Assembly: GCA_000688615.1 (NCBI GenBank)
Contig: JHVA01000001.1
Span: 3,286,001 to 3,350,000 of the forward strand
DNA from: Acidobacteriaceae bacterium KBS 146
GTDB taxonomy: Bacteria > Acidobacteriota > Terriglobia > Terriglobales > Acidobacteriaceae
Length of the DNA stretch: 64,000 nucleotides
Reading direction: 5' to 3'
The notes under the pieces were generated by a model that did not search any database, was not told the DNA's origin, and saw only the letters and a program-made list of their open reading frames with translations. The position numbers were made by a program, and so were the translations under genes. This document shows, piece by piece, positions 19,582 through 28,414 of the stretch (within the stretch, counting starts at the first letter, position 1; every line of letters starts with the position of its first letter).

Positions 19582-19977
19582 ATGATCTTCCGTGTCAATC
19601 CAGCCTCAGGACACCCCCTTTACCTCCAGCTGATGGAGCAGGTACGCCATGCCGTTGAGACCGGTGTGCTGCAGGACGGGGACCTCATGCCCAGCATTCG
19701 CACCCTGGCCGAGGAACTTGTCATCAGCCATAACACCGTCGCAAAGGCCTATATGGAACTGCAGCACGAAGGCCTGCTCGAGCTTCGGCACGGCTCCGGG
19801 GCTTACATCTCCGCGCCGCGCAATGCAAAGGCGCGTTCCACCAAGCTCCTCAAGGCTCAGACTCGCGTCCGCGAGATTGTAGAGGACCTGCGCGATGATG
19901 GCTTCGCGGCAGAAGAGATCCGCCGTCTCTTCGAAGCCCAGCTCTTCCACACAACCGCCACTGCGAGGAAGTCATGA
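19582..19977 (+). CDS. GntR-family regulator, YtrA subgroup
   Basis: 131 residues: a winged-helix DNA-binding domain (IRTLAEELVISHNTVAKAYMELQHEGLLELRHGSGAYI) and a short helical tail, with no large ligand-binding domain. This is the YtrA pattern. Such regulators repress the ABC transporter operon they head, often in response to cell-wall antibiotics. The stop overlaps the following ATPase gene by 4 nt (ATGA), giving translational coupling. A palindromic operator is directly upstream. Confidence 0.9.
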   Translation: MIFRVNPASGHPLYLQLMEQVRHAVETGVLQDGDLMPSIRTLAEELVISHNTVAKAYMELQHEGLLELRHGSGAYISAPRNAKARSTKLLKAQTRVREIVEDLRDDGFAAEEIRRLFEAQLFHTTATARKS

Positions 19978-20912
19978 TTCACGAGCGAATCATCCACACC
20001 CGCGAACTTACCAAAGATTACGGCAGCTTCCGCGCCGTCGACCGCCTCAACCTGAGTGTCCGGACCGAGCGCATCACCGGATTTCTCGGTCGCAACGGAG
20101 CCGGCAAGAGTTCGACCATCAAAATGCTTCTCGGCATGATTCGCCCCACCTCCGGCACCGGTACCGTCCTCGGCTATCGCATTGATGATCCCCGGCAAAG
20201 CATCGAGATCCGTCGCCGCATCGCTTACGTCGGCGAGGACAAGGGACTCTACGGCTACATGACTGTCGCTGAGCTCATCCGTTTTACGCGCTCCTTCTAT
20301 AGCGACTGGCAGCCCGAGATCGAGCGCCAGCTCCTCGCTGAGTATCGCCTTCCATCTCGTCGCAAAGTCAAAGCGCTTTCTAAGGGCATGTGCACCAAGC
20401 TTGCTCTACTGCTTGCGCTCTCGCGGCGTCCGGCACTCCTCATTCTCGACGAACCCACCGAGGGGCTCGACCCGGTCTCTATCGAAGAACTTCTGCAGAC
20501 GCTGGTTGCGGCCCCTGCCAACGGCACGAGCGTCTTCTTCTCCTCGCATCAGCTCTCCGAGGTTGAGCGGATCGCCGATGACATCCTCATGATCGACCGC
20601 GGCTCCGCTGTGCTCGATATGTCGCTCGAACAGATTCGCGAAAATTATCGCCGCATCTCTCTTGGCTTTTCCACTGCAGCGCCACGGCTTGAACCCCTCC
20701 CCGGTATCGAGAAGGTCCGCTGCGACGGCCGCCAGATCGTCATCCTGGCCAGCACCAACGCCGATGCGATTGCGCAGCTTGGCCGCGACCGCGGCGCCGT
20801 CGACATCAACGTCTCTCCCGTCAGCCTGCGCGAGATCTTTCTGGAGACGGTGCAGGAGCGCAACCGGCTGGATCAGCAGCGTCATCTGGAGCACGACGAT
20901 GCTCTGGTATAA
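19974..20912 (+). CDS. ABC transporter ATP-binding protein
   Basis: 312 residues. Walker A GRNGAGKSS, signature LSKGMCTKLAL (Lys replacing the second Gly of LSGG), Walker B LLILDEPTEGLD and switch SSHQLS are all present, followed by a C-terminal extension of about 90 residues typical of drug- and bacitracin-type exporters (EcsA/YtrB group). It is coupled to the gntR gene by ATGA and overlaps the next permease by 14 nt. It energises the two permeases that follow. Confidence 0.93.
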   Translation: MIHERIIHTRELTKDYGSFRAVDRLNLSVRTERITGFLGRNGAGKSSTIKMLLGMIRPTSGTGTVLGYRIDDPRQSIEIRRRIAYVGEDKGLYGYMTVAELIRFTRSFYSDWQPEIERQLLAEYRLPSRRKVKALSKGMCTKLALLLALSRRPALLILDEPTEGLDPVSIEELLQTLVAAPANGTSVFFSSHQLSEVERIADDILMIDRGSAVLDMSLEQIRENYRRISLGFSTAAPRLEPLPGIEKVRCDGRQIVILASTNADAIAQLGRDRGAVDINVSPVSLREIFLETVQERNRLDQQRHLEHDDALV

Positions 20913-21636
20913 GTCACTCCGCGAGATCCGTACCGTCACGCTCGTCGGCATTGCGGCGATGGCCGCGATGTGCGCGCTCGTTGTGTTGAACCAGCAGACC
21001 ATGCGCGCTCACGCCGATGCTCCCATGACCTACGTCGCCTACATCTGGAAGTCGGTCTACAACAGCATCGGGCGCGATATCTTCATCATCCTCTCCATCA
21101 TCCTCGGCTCCGGCGGCCTGCTGCAGGAGCGGGCGCACGGCACCGCTGGCTTCACGCTCGCGCTTCCTGTCAGCCGTCGCAGCATCGTGTTCACACGCGC
21201 GGTCATCGGCTATCTCGGCGTGCTCGCCATCGCGGCGGTGCCTATCGTGGTTGTGCCTCTGGCATCGGGTTACGTTGGCGAGCAGTACCCAATCGCCCAG
21301 AACACCGGCTTCTTCTTCCTCTGGGCTGCCTGCGGAGCAGTCTTTTATGGAGTCACGTTCCTTCTCGCACACCGGCTCGAAGGCGACTACATCTCTGTGC
21401 TGCTCGCCATCCCCTTGCTCATGCTCTACGGCGTGCTGCTCAATCTGCCGTGGCTCTCGCGCCTGCGTATGCTTAACATCTTCCACGTCATCAACGGCGA
21501 GGACATGCCCTTCTTCAACGAAGCCCGGCATCTGCTCATAGCTCCCCTGCCCTGGCTTTCGCTGGCCATCATGGTAGCCGTCAGCGCCGTCTTCATTACG
21601 TTTGCCGCGCGACGCATTCAGTCGCTCGATCTCTAG
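20899..21636 (+). CDS. ABC transporter permease, first copy
   Basis: 245 residues starting MLWYKSLREIR at ATG 20899, inside the end of the ATPase gene; a longer open frame back to 20662 is antisense noise over the ATPase. Six hydrophobic segments can be traced, among them VGIAAMAAMCALVVL, FIILSIILGSGGL, VIGYLGVLAIAAVPIVVV, FFLWAACGAVFYGVTFLL and LLAIPLLMLYGVLLNL. GTAGFTLALPVSRR is the ABC-2-type permease loop. It is a paralogue of the next gene and would form a heterodimer with it. Confidence 0.88.
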   Translation: MLWYKSLREIRTVTLVGIAAMAAMCALVVLNQQTMRAHADAPMTYVAYIWKSVYNSIGRDIFIILSIILGSGGLLQERAHGTAGFTLALPVSRRSIVFTRAVIGYLGVLAIAAVPIVVVPLASGYVGEQYPIAQNTGFFFLWAACGAVFYGVTFLLAHRLEGDYISVLLAIPLLMLYGVLLNLPWLSRLRMLNIFHVINGEDMPFFNEARHLLIAPLPWLSLAIMVAVSAVFITFAARRIQSLDL

Positions 21637-21648
21637 GGAGAGCCCCCG

Positions 21649-22395
21649 ATGCTCTGGTACAAAGCCTGGCGCGAAAGCTACCTGCGATTTCTCCTCAGCG
21701 CCGCCATCATTGTGACCATGTGCCTGGTCTATACCCTTTTTTATGCGCGGCTCTACCCCGGTATAGCGCGCGAACATGCCAGCGTGCACAACTACATCCA
21801 GTACATCCACTGGACTGTCTTCGGTGGCGGTGCGCGCGGCCTGCTCCAGTTGAGCTGCCTGCTGCTTGGGCTGGGCGGTCTCCAGCGCGACCGCAGGCAG
21901 AATACCCTCGGCTTCACGCTTGCGCTTCCCGTCAGCCGCATCAGTCTGGTTGCCTCACGCGCCGCCCTCGGATTCGTTCAGGTACTCGCGCTTTCGGCCA
22001 TACCTTCGCTCGTCGTCACTGCAGCATCGCATCTGGCCGGGGAGCAACTGCCTCTCGACTACGCCCTGCGTTTCATCCCGCTCTGGGCAGCGGGCGGCAT
22101 CTTCACCTTCGCAGTCTCATTTCTCGCCTCCGTCTTGCTCTCCAGCGAATACGTCTCCCTTGCTGTCGCCTATCTGGTCTACATGTTCTATCTCGCAGCG
22201 GTGCGACACCCCAGCCTTGGCCGGTACCACCTTCACGTCGCCGATTTCATGAGCGGCGTCTTCCCCAGCTACCTCGATCGCAGCACCATGCTCTGGACGG
22301 GCAACTACGCCCTCGCTCCCATCGTCGGCTTCTTCGCTGTTGGGTTGCTGCTGATCGCAATGGGCGGTCTGATAACACGCCGCCAGGATCTATAG
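21649..22395 (+). CDS. ABC transporter permease, second copy
   Basis: 248 residues, starting 12 nt after the first permease. It shares the MLWYK-(S/A)-(L/W)-RE start, the loop LGFTLALPVSR and the same membrane plan, so the pair arose by tandem duplication. Membrane segments include FLLSAAIIVTMCLVYTLFYARLY, LLLGLGGLQ, ALGFVQVLALSAIPSLVVTAA, FIPLWAAGGIFTFAVSFLASVLL and PIVGFFAVGLLLIAMGGLI. It completes the gntR-ATPase-permease-permease operon. The exported substrate is unknown. Confidence 0.88.
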   Translation: MLWYKAWRESYLRFLLSAAIIVTMCLVYTLFYARLYPGIAREHASVHNYIQYIHWTVFGGGARGLLQLSCLLLGLGGLQRDRRQNTLGFTLALPVSRISLVASRAALGFVQVLALSAIPSLVVTAASHLAGEQLPLDYALRFIPLWAAGGIFTFAVSFLASVLLSSEYVSLAVAYLVYMFYLAAVRHPSLGRYHLHVADFMSGVFPSYLDRSTMLWTGNYALAPIVGFFAVGLLLIAMGGLITRRQDL

Positions 22396-22496
22396 CGCCT
22401 CATGCCGAAGACATATCCGTCAACTGGCAAACCAAGCAGCCGGGGGTGGAAGCAAAGTGGCTGCTGCGGGAGTTACGGATTGAGGTCCGTAAGTAC

Positions 22497-23252
22497 TTAG
22501 CGTCCCTCGCGCAGACGCAGCGCCAGCTTCTCCGGCAATCCTGCCATCAGGATGCGCCCCTGTGCTGCAGTCAGGTCGTAGGGCACGCGGCGGAAGGTGA
22601 TGCTTGCCTCCTCGCTGTCGTAGATGGCAAAGGCGGCCCTCCAGTCGTGGTCCCGAGGTTGACCGACAGAACCCGGATTGATCAGGTAGCGCACCCCTTC
22701 TTCCAATCCCAGGACCCAGATCTCTGCTTCATTCTGGGTCTCATAACGAGGCCGAAGGTCATGCCACTGCTCGTTCAGCTGGCAGAATCCTCCCTGCAGA
22801 TGGGTGTGGCCGATAAAGCTGATCCCGACCCCATTCTGTTGCAGGGGAGCCCAGGCATCCCGCATCGTCAGGATGTATTGGTCTTCATTGAGCGGAGATC
22901 CGTGCGCCAGCACGATGCCCGGAAATCCATCTGGAGTGAGCGGCCCCTTGGGGACGCCGGCAAGCCAGGAGCGGTTGGCCTCCGTCATCTCATCATGCGT
23001 CCACATCGCCGCCGTTCGCGCCACGGGATTGAACCCCAGCGCTGAGGCCGCGCCGCAGCAGACCCGGTCGTGGTTGCCGCGCACATTCATCTGCGCCAGC
23101 GGGCGGATCTTCTCGATCACTTCGTTGGGGCTGGCCCCGTAGCCTACAACATCTCCCAGATTCCAGAGAACATCGTAGGAACCGGCGGCTTCCAGCACCG
23201 CGTTCAAAGCTTCGAGATTTGCATGAATGTCAGAGAGAATCAGGGCGCGCAT
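22497..23252 (-). CDS. Calcineurin-like metallophosphoesterase
   Basis: 251 residues with every metal-binding motif of the family: SDIHAN (DxH), LGDVVGYG (GDxxG), RGNHD (GNHD), LAHGSP and GHTHLQGG. ILSDIHANLEALNAVLEA is the classic N terminus of the YfcE/diadenosine tetraphosphatase-like group. It is cytoplasmic, dinuclear metal dependent, and the substrate is probably a small phosphodiester. It converges on the ABC operon and has no obvious partners. Confidence 0.92.
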   Translation of the reverse strand: MRALILSDIHANLEALNAVLEAAGSYDVLWNLGDVVGYGASPNEVIEKIRPLAQMNVRGNHDRVCCGAASALGFNPVARTAAMWTHDEMTEANRSWLAGVPKGPLTPDGFPGIVLAHGSPLNEDQYILTMRDAWAPLQQNGVGISFIGHTHLQGGFCQLNEQWHDLRPRYETQNEAEIWVLGLEEGVRYLINPGSVGQPRDHDWRAAFAIYDSEEASITFRRVPYDLTAAQGRILMAGLPEKLALRLREGR

Positions 23253-23390
23253 GAGGTCCGGGGGTGGCCTGATGGCCCTCGGGCTAGTCTACCCTGATCG
23301 GCCGAAGGACGCGACCCATGCGAGGACCGGATGCACAGAGGCCGCAACAAGCAGTGTCCTCTCCGGCCGGAGTCCAGCGTAGAGCTTGCC

Positions 23391-23424
23391 CCTGAGCGAA
23401 GTCGAAGAGGACTCGCTTCTCTGC
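23391..23424 (+). repeat. Partial interspersed repeat, copy F
   Basis: CCTGAGCGAAGTCGAAGAGG followed by CTCGCTTCTC, resembling the middle of the longer acidobacterial repeat (…CTGAGCGAAGTCGAAGGATC…) without the GTGTCAT head. It lies in the 224-nt gap 23253-23476, which otherwise shows nothing. Confidence 0.35.
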
Positions 23425-23476
23425 CACGAACTTCTTCCCATCAACACATCCGGGTGGCGCTCGACCCCCTCCGGCA

Positions 23477-24316
23477 TCATCCCAGCGCCTGCCGCAAAAA
23501 ACGTACACCCTCAAACGCAATCGCCGCCGGACTGGTCTCGATATCCCGCCAGATCGCCGCCGCCGCGCTGATGTCCTCGAGCGCAAACCCGAAGCTCTCG
23601 ATCGTCAGCCAGCCATCGTAGCCAACCTCGCGAATCGCGGCGAAGACACTCTCCCACTCAACGTGACCCGACCCCGGAGTTCCACGATCGTTCTCGCACG
23701 TGTGCACCAGCTTCAGATGCCTGCCCACGCGTCGCAGTCCCTCGGCGATCTTCTTCTCTTCGATGTTTGCGTGAAATGTATCGTAAAGAATGCCTACCCT
23801 CGGATGACCGACCTCATCCGCCAGCCGCGCCGCGTCCTCCGCCGTGTTCAGAAAGAATGTCTCGAAGCGATTGAGCGGCTCAATCGCCAGCGTGACGTTG
23901 TGCTGCTCCAGCATCTCGCCAACGCTCTGGTACGCCTCGACCGCGCGCGCCCACTCCACCACCGTGCGTCGCCTTCCCGGTAGCCAGCCCACCGGACAAT
24001 ACAGCGGCCCGCCCAGCGTCTCGCCCCCGCACTCCGCCGTCACCGCGATCATATCCTTCAGCCACTGCAGCGCCCGCGTGCGAACCGAGGCATCGTCGCT
24101 GATGAGGCTCAGCCCATCGACAAAGACGCTCACTGTGTTGCATGCGAGATCGTTGCTCTCCATCGTCTGCCGCACATGCGCCGGAGACACGTTCATCGCG
24201 CGAAAGATTGGAAACTCGATCCCGTCAAAGCCCCGTTCCCGGATCGCAGGAAGAACCTCCTCGACGGCCTCATCATAAGCCGCCGACCAGATCAGCGTGT
24301 TGACACCAAGCTTCAT
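23477..24316 (-). CDS. Sugar isomerase/epimerase of the D-tagatose 3-epimerase type
   Basis: 279 residues of the xylose-isomerase-like TIM barrel. MKLGVNTLIWSAAYDE matches ketose 3-epimerases. The four metal ligands are visible at strand ends: Glu in AIEPLNRFE, Asp in YDTFHAN, His in LVHTCENDR and Glu in TIESF. Start choice: ATG 24316 has AAAGG 8 nt upstream, whereas the upstream ATG at 24322 has the same site only 2 nt away. No sugar transporter or kinase adjoins it, so the physiological substrate is open. Confidence 0.88.
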   Translation of the reverse strand: MKLGVNTLIWSAAYDEAVEEVLPAIRERGFDGIEFPIFRAMNVSPAHVRQTMESNDLACNTVSVFVDGLSLISDDASVRTRALQWLKDMIAVTAECGGETLGGPLYCPVGWLPGRRRTVVEWARAVEAYQSVGEMLEQHNVTLAIEPLNRFETFFLNTAEDAARLADEVGHPRVGILYDTFHANIEEKKIAEGLRRVGRHLKLVHTCENDRGTPGSGHVEWESVFAAIREVGYDGWLTIESFGFALEDISAAAAIWRDIETSPAAIAFEGVRFLRQALG

Positions 24317-24405
24317 TGCCATTGCCTTTGCGAATTATTCGAAAACCGATGTTCTGTCCCGCGGGCTTCTCGCTTTTACCTTAGATCCGAAATCTGCCGC
24401 TGCCT

Positions 24406-25239
24406 TTATCCCAGCGTCGCTAACGGTCGACTGCGATCTGTCCGCATCGTCGGGGCGGACGCAAGCAATCTCCGGGTGTAGGGATGCTCCGGGGAGCGGA
24501 AGAGCTGGCCTGCCGGAGCCTGTTCCACGATGTGCCCGTGCTGCATCACCGCAACGCGGTCCGCTACCTGACTGACCACGGCAAGGTCGTGCGAGATAAA
24601 GAGCATCGACAGATTGTGTGTCTTCCGAAGGCGGTTCAGCAGAGCAAGAATCTGGGCCTGTACCGTCACGTCTAAGGCCGTCGTCGGCTCATCGGCGATC
24701 AGCAGCCGGGGACGGTTCACAACCGCCATCGCGATCAGGATGCGTTGCCGCTGCCCTCCGGAGAACTGGTGCGGATAGTCACGCAGCCGGCGCTCCGGGT
24801 CCGGCAGCGCCACCTCATGCATCGCCTGGAGCACCCTGTCCCGCACCTGCCTGCGCGAGAGCTCCGGATGATGCGCCTCGACCGCTTCGGCGATCTGGGC
24901 TCCTACCGGCATGACCGGGTTGAGAGCCGTCATGGGTTCCTGGAAGATCATGGCGATCTCCCGTCCGCGTAGACGCCGTATCTCCCGCTCGGAGAGCGCA
25001 AGAAGGTCATAACCACCAAAACTGAGATTGCCGGTTACGGTCGCGGAGGGGGGAAGAAGGCGCAAAAGCGCCAGCGAGGTAGCCGATTTTCCCGAGCCAG
25101 ACTCACCCACCAGCCCCAGCGTCTCCCCGTCATGAATCTGGAAGGCAATCCTGTCCACGGCGGGTTGCTCCCCAAAGGCGATGGAAAGGGCCGAGATATC
25201 GAGAAGGGGAGCCGAGGCCATGTTCTGACTGTATTGCAT
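24406..25239 (-). CDS. Orphan dipeptide/oligopeptide-type ABC ATPase (DppD-like)
   Basis: 277 residues. Walker [11 protein letters not shown]-loop [12 protein letters not shown], signature FSGGQRQRI, Walker [13 protein letters not shown] and H-loop FISHDLAVV are followed by the peptide-transporter tail [14 protein letters not shown]. Apart from a tail shorter than the usual 320-330 residues it looks complete. Binding protein, permeases and the DppF partner are absent on both sides. It may work with a transporter encoded elsewhere. ATG 25239 and ATG 25221 are both possible; neither has a clear ribosome site. Confidence 0.85.
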   Translation of the reverse strand: MQYSQNMASAPLLDISALSIAFGEQPAVDRIAFQIHDGETLGLVGESGSGKSATSLALLRLLPPSATVTGNLSFGGYDLLALSEREIRRLRGREIAMIFQEPMTALNPVMPVGAQIAEAVEAHHPELSRRQVRDRVLQAMHEVALPDPERRLRDYPHQFSGGQRQRILIAMAVVNRPRLLIADEPTTALDVTVQAQILALLNRLRKTHNLSMLFISHDLAVVSQVADRVAVMQHGHIVEQAPAGQLFRSPEHPYTRRLLASAPTMRTDRSRPLATLG

Positions 25240-25263
25240 CTGCAGGCCACGGGGCAGAAAGAG

Positions 25264-25305
25264 GTAGACAACCTACTTCTCGGGGAGTAGGGTGTCTACA
25301 CCCTA
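25264..25305. promoter_or_regulatory. PadR operator: overlapping palindromes
   Basis: Two overlapping symmetric elements lie between the divergent ATPase and padR genes. TAGGGTGTCTACACCCTA (25288-25305) has perfect 8-bp arms around CT. A larger inverted repeat pairs 25264-25277 (GTAGACAACCTACT) with 25286-25299 (AGTAGGGTGTCTAC), 13 of 14 positions matching. PadR proteins typically bind such GTGTnnACAC-type sites in their own promoters, so this is the probable autoregulatory site for padR and the ADOP gene. Confidence 0.75.
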
Positions 25306-25325
25306 GGGAGGACCGACGCGGGCGA

Positions 25326-25691
25326 ATGGCAAAGAAAGAGAGCTATAAAAACAGGATCGAGCTGCTGCAGGGCACGCTCGACATGCTGATTCTGCAGACC
25401 TTGCAATGGGGGCCACAGCATGGATATGGCATCGTTCAGGCGCTGCGCACGCGGTCCGGGGAGGTGCTGCAGGTAGAGACCGGTTCGCTTTATCCGGCGC
25501 TGCACCGTCTGGAACGCCAGGGCTGGGTGAGCTCGGAGTGGAGGCAGACGGAGAGCAATCAGCGGGCGCGGTCCTATCAGATCACGCCTGCCGGCAAAGA
25601 GCAGCTGCTCTCCGACCACAGCCGCTGGCAGCAGATGGTCGAAGCGATCGCAGCGGTCATGCAGGTCTCGCCCGCAGGAGGTGATGAGTGA
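25326..25691 (+). CDS. PadR-family transcriptional regulator
   Basis: 121 residues: LLQGTLDMLILQTLQWGPQHGYGIVQAL is the PadR winged-helix signature, followed by LQVETGSLYPALHRLERQGWVSSEW and a short C-terminal dimerisation helix. These proteins repress their own operon until an inducer binds. The stop overlaps the GTG of the following permease by 4 nt. A strong palindromic operator lies 20-60 nt upstream. PadR directly before an ADOP permease is a hallmark arrangement of Acidobacteriota. Confidence 0.93.
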   Translation: MAKKESYKNRIELLQGTLDMLILQTLQWGPQHGYGIVQALRTRSGEVLQVETGSLYPALHRLERQGWVSSEWRQTESNQRARSYQITPAGKEQLLSDHSRWQQMVEAIAAVMQVSPAGGDE

Positions 25692-28372
25692 AATTCTGGC
25701 GGCGCAGAGCAGACGATATCGACGAGGAGATCTCCACGCACCTGGCGATGGCTGTGGCCGACCGGGAGCAGCAAGGGGAGCCCTCGGAAGAAGCGCGTCG
25801 TGCAGCGAAGCGCGAATTCGGCAATCCTCTGCTGGTCCGCGAGACGACTCGCAGAGTATGGATCGGGGAATGGGTTGACCACCTGTTGCAGGATCTTTCC
25901 TACGCCTGGCGTCAGATACGCCGGTCGCCGGGATTCTCCCTCACGGTCATTGCCACGCTGGCATTAGGTCTGGGAGCGACCGCCGCGATGTTTACTGTCG
26001 TTGAGAGAGTCCTTCTCCAAACGTTGTTCTATCCGGAGCCGCAGCGGCTGGTCCTGCCGGCGGAATCCGGTAGGAGGGGCGACCGTGAGTCGATGCCGTT
26101 GCCCGACATTGAGGAGTGGCAGCAGCGGGAACAGTCTTTTGAAGACATCGCTTTCTCAAACTCCGCAGTAGGACGGTCCTTTCTGGAAGGAGATGCGGCT
26201 GCGGAGCAGGTGGGCCATTACCTCGTGAGTACCAACCTGTTTTCGGTCCTTGGCGTGAGACCCGCGATGGGGCGCGGTTTTACTTACGACGGGCAGAAGC
26301 CGTTCGCGCATGCCGGAGATGAGAAGACGATTGTCCTGAGCGATGCTGCGTGGCGCGACGCCTTTGGCGGACGGAAGGATATTCTCGGCAGGATCGTGCG
26401 GATCAGCGGCCAGCCGTACACGGTGGTCGGGGTGATGCCGCGAGGGTTTTCGTTTCCCTGGAACTCCTCCCGTCCGCAGGTATGGACCGCAGCCCATTTT
26501 GATCCATCGGACGATAGCCGGAACGCACTGAATGCACTCTATAAACTCTACATTCCGATTGCGCGGTTGAAGCGCGGTGTCAGCGTGGCGAAGGCCGATG
26601 CCGAGCTGAAGGTCATTCAGGCCGACGTAGCGAAGCTGTACACGGATCCGTATGCACGGAATCTGGTGACATCGGCGACGGTGAAGCCCTACGGCGAGTC
26701 GCTGGTGAAGCCAGAGGTCAGGAAGGCTTTGCTGGCGCTGTTTGGCGCGGCAGGAGTTCTGTGGCTGATCGCCTGCGTAAACGTGACCGGGCTGCTGCTG
26801 GCGCGCGCCGCCGTTCGTCAACGGGAGATCGCCATCCGTGGGGCGCTGGGCGCGAGCCGCGGACGCATTGTGCGGCAGCTGATGCTGGAAGGGATGATTC
26901 TGAGTACGGGTGGCTCCCTGCTGGGACTGGCGCTTGCAGTGGGACTGCTGAAGGCGTTTGCTCATAATCTGGCGACGCAGCTTAAGGTGAAAGGTGCGAT
27001 GCCGGATGGGCGAGTGATCGCGGTGCTGCTTGCCCTGACGATCGGGAGCGCGGTTTTGTCTGCGATGTGGCCCGCGGTGTCCAGCGCCCGGGCAGCCATT
27101 GAGCCCGCTCTGCGCCAGGGAACTGGAGGTCAGGCGGGCCAGAGCCGGGAGCAGCACAGGCTGCGGGCGGCGCTGGTGGTGACGCAGATAGCCCTGTCGC
27201 TGATGCTGCTGGTCTCCTGCGGCCTGCTACTGCGCACCATCTACGCGCTGCGCCATGCGCCGCTTGGATTCAGAACCGACCATATCCTCGTCGGAAGCAT
27301 GGCGATCCCGTCCTATCGGTTCGCAGGCAGAGATCTGACGTCTGATCTCTATAGCCCCATGCTCGAACGTGTGAGGGCATTGCCGGGGGTGGAGGCGGCG
27401 ACCTTGATGACCGAGGTTCCGCTGGGCCACACCTTCAATGTAACTTTCTCCTTCAGCGCGCAGGGCAATAGCGCGGACGCTGTAAGGAAGCGGGACTTCC
27501 GCGCGCAGCTTCGGGTTGTGGGTCCGGATGCCCAGAAGGTTTTCGGCTTCAAGCTCTACAAGGGAAGGTATTTCAACGAAGGGGATACGGCAGGCTCGCA
27601 GGGAGTGGTGGTGGTGAACCGGGCCTTCGTCAAGGAATTTTCGCAGAGTAACGACCCGGACAAGGTGATGGGCGAGCGCCTGATGAATCTTGAGAAGGAC
27701 AGGCCGGCCATCGTGGTGGGGATTCTGGACGATAGCAGGCAGGTCTCGGTGGCAGAGCAGTCGCAGCCGGAGATGGAGTTCTACCTGCCGCAACTCAAGC
27801 CGGACAGCAGTCTGTACAAGAACGTCGAAGGCATCGCGATGGATATCGTGGTCCGCACCGACCGGCCCTCAGCGTCGATCGTCCCGGAGATCAAGGAGCT
27901 GATGCGGCGGGCGAGTCCGGAGCTGGCGAATACCGAGTTCGTCACCATGGACCAGATCGTCGAGGACTCCTACGGGAACCAGCAGATCATGGCCCGGTTG
28001 CTGATCGTCTTCGGCTGCGCGGCGCTGTTGCTGTGTCTCTCCGGGCTTTACGGCCTGCTGACCCAGCTGGTAGCGCAGCGAACCCGCGAGATCGGGGTAC
28101 GGATGGCGCTGGGAGCCGATCGAGGCCGCGTGATCTGGATGGTGATGCGGCAGGCAGGCCGGATGCTGGCCGCCGGGGCCCTGGCGGGTTTGGCGTTGGT
28201 CTACTTCACAGGGAAACTGGTCAGCGGCTTTCTCTACGGGGTGGGGGCGTACGATCTCTGGACGTTGGCCGCTATCTCCGTGCTTCTGCTGGCAAGCGGG
28301 CTGGCAGCAGCCTATCTTCCGGCGCGGCGTGCGGCTGCGATTGACCCCATGGAGGCTCTCCGGACCGAGTAA
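25688..28372 (+). CDS. MacB-like ADOP permease (acidobacterial duplicated orphan permease)
   Basis: 894 residues. A charged cytoplasmic prefix (1-75, WRRRADDIDEEISTHLAMAVADREQ) precedes a first membrane helix (about 80-105), a long periplasmic MacB-type domain, a three-helix FtsX block (about 345-460, VLWLIACVNVTGLLLARAAVRQREIAIRGALGASRGRIVRQ), a second half (helix near 495-520), and a final FtsX block with the matching REIGVRMALGADRGRVIWMV near 800. This internal duplication without an ATPase defines ADOP. Start is GTG 25688 behind AGGAGGTGAT, a full anti-Shine-Dalgarno match. The partner ATPase, if any, is not encoded here. Role unproven; probably efflux or envelope stress. Confidence 0.92.
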   Translation: MKFWRRRADDIDEEISTHLAMAVADREQQGEPSEEARRAAKREFGNPLLVRETTRRVWIGEWVDHLLQDLSYAWRQIRRSPGFSLTVIATLALGLGATAAMFTVVERVLLQTLFYPEPQRLVLPAESGRRGDRESMPLPDIEEWQQREQSFEDIAFSNSAVGRSFLEGDAAAEQVGHYLVSTNLFSVLGVRPAMGRGFTYDGQKPFAHAGDEKTIVLSDAAWRDAFGGRKDILGRIVRISGQPYTVVGVMPRGFSFPWNSSRPQVWTAAHFDPSDDSRNALNALYKLYIPIARLKRGVSVAKADAELKVIQADVAKLYTDPYARNLVTSATVKPYGESLVKPEVRKALLALFGAAGVLWLIACVNVTGLLLARAAVRQREIAIRGALGASRGRIVRQLMLEGMILSTGGSLLGLALAVGLLKAFAHNLATQLKVKGAMPDGRVIAVLLALTIGSAVLSAMWPAVSSARAAIEPALRQGTGGQAGQSREQHRLRAALVVTQIALSLMLLVSCGLLLRTIYALRHAPLGFRTDHILVGSMAIPSYRFAGRDLTSDLYSPMLERVRALPGVEAATLMTEVPLGHTFNVTFSFSAQGNSADAVRKRDFRAQLRVVGPDAQKVFGFKLYKGRYFNEGDTAGSQGVVVVNRAFVKEFSQSNDPDKVMGERLMNLEKDRPAIVVGILDDSRQVSVAEQSQPEMEFYLPQLKPDSSLYKNVEGIAMDIVVRTDRPSASIVPEIKELMRRASPELANTEFVTMDQIVEDSYGNQQIMARLLIVFGCAALLLCLSGLYGLLTQLVAQRTREIGVRMALGADRGRVIWMVMRQAGRMLAAGALAGLALVYFTGKLVSGFLYGVGAYDLWTLAAISVLLLASGLAAAYLPARRAAAIDPMEALRTE

Positions 28373-28414
28373 AACAAGACTTTGCTCCCGGGATCGCGTC
28401 TAAACTTACCAGCG

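Noticed and set aside
20662..20898. N-terminal extension of the first ABC permease
   Set aside because: This part is another-frame translation of the ATPase C terminus; homology and hydrophobicity begin at ATG 20899.
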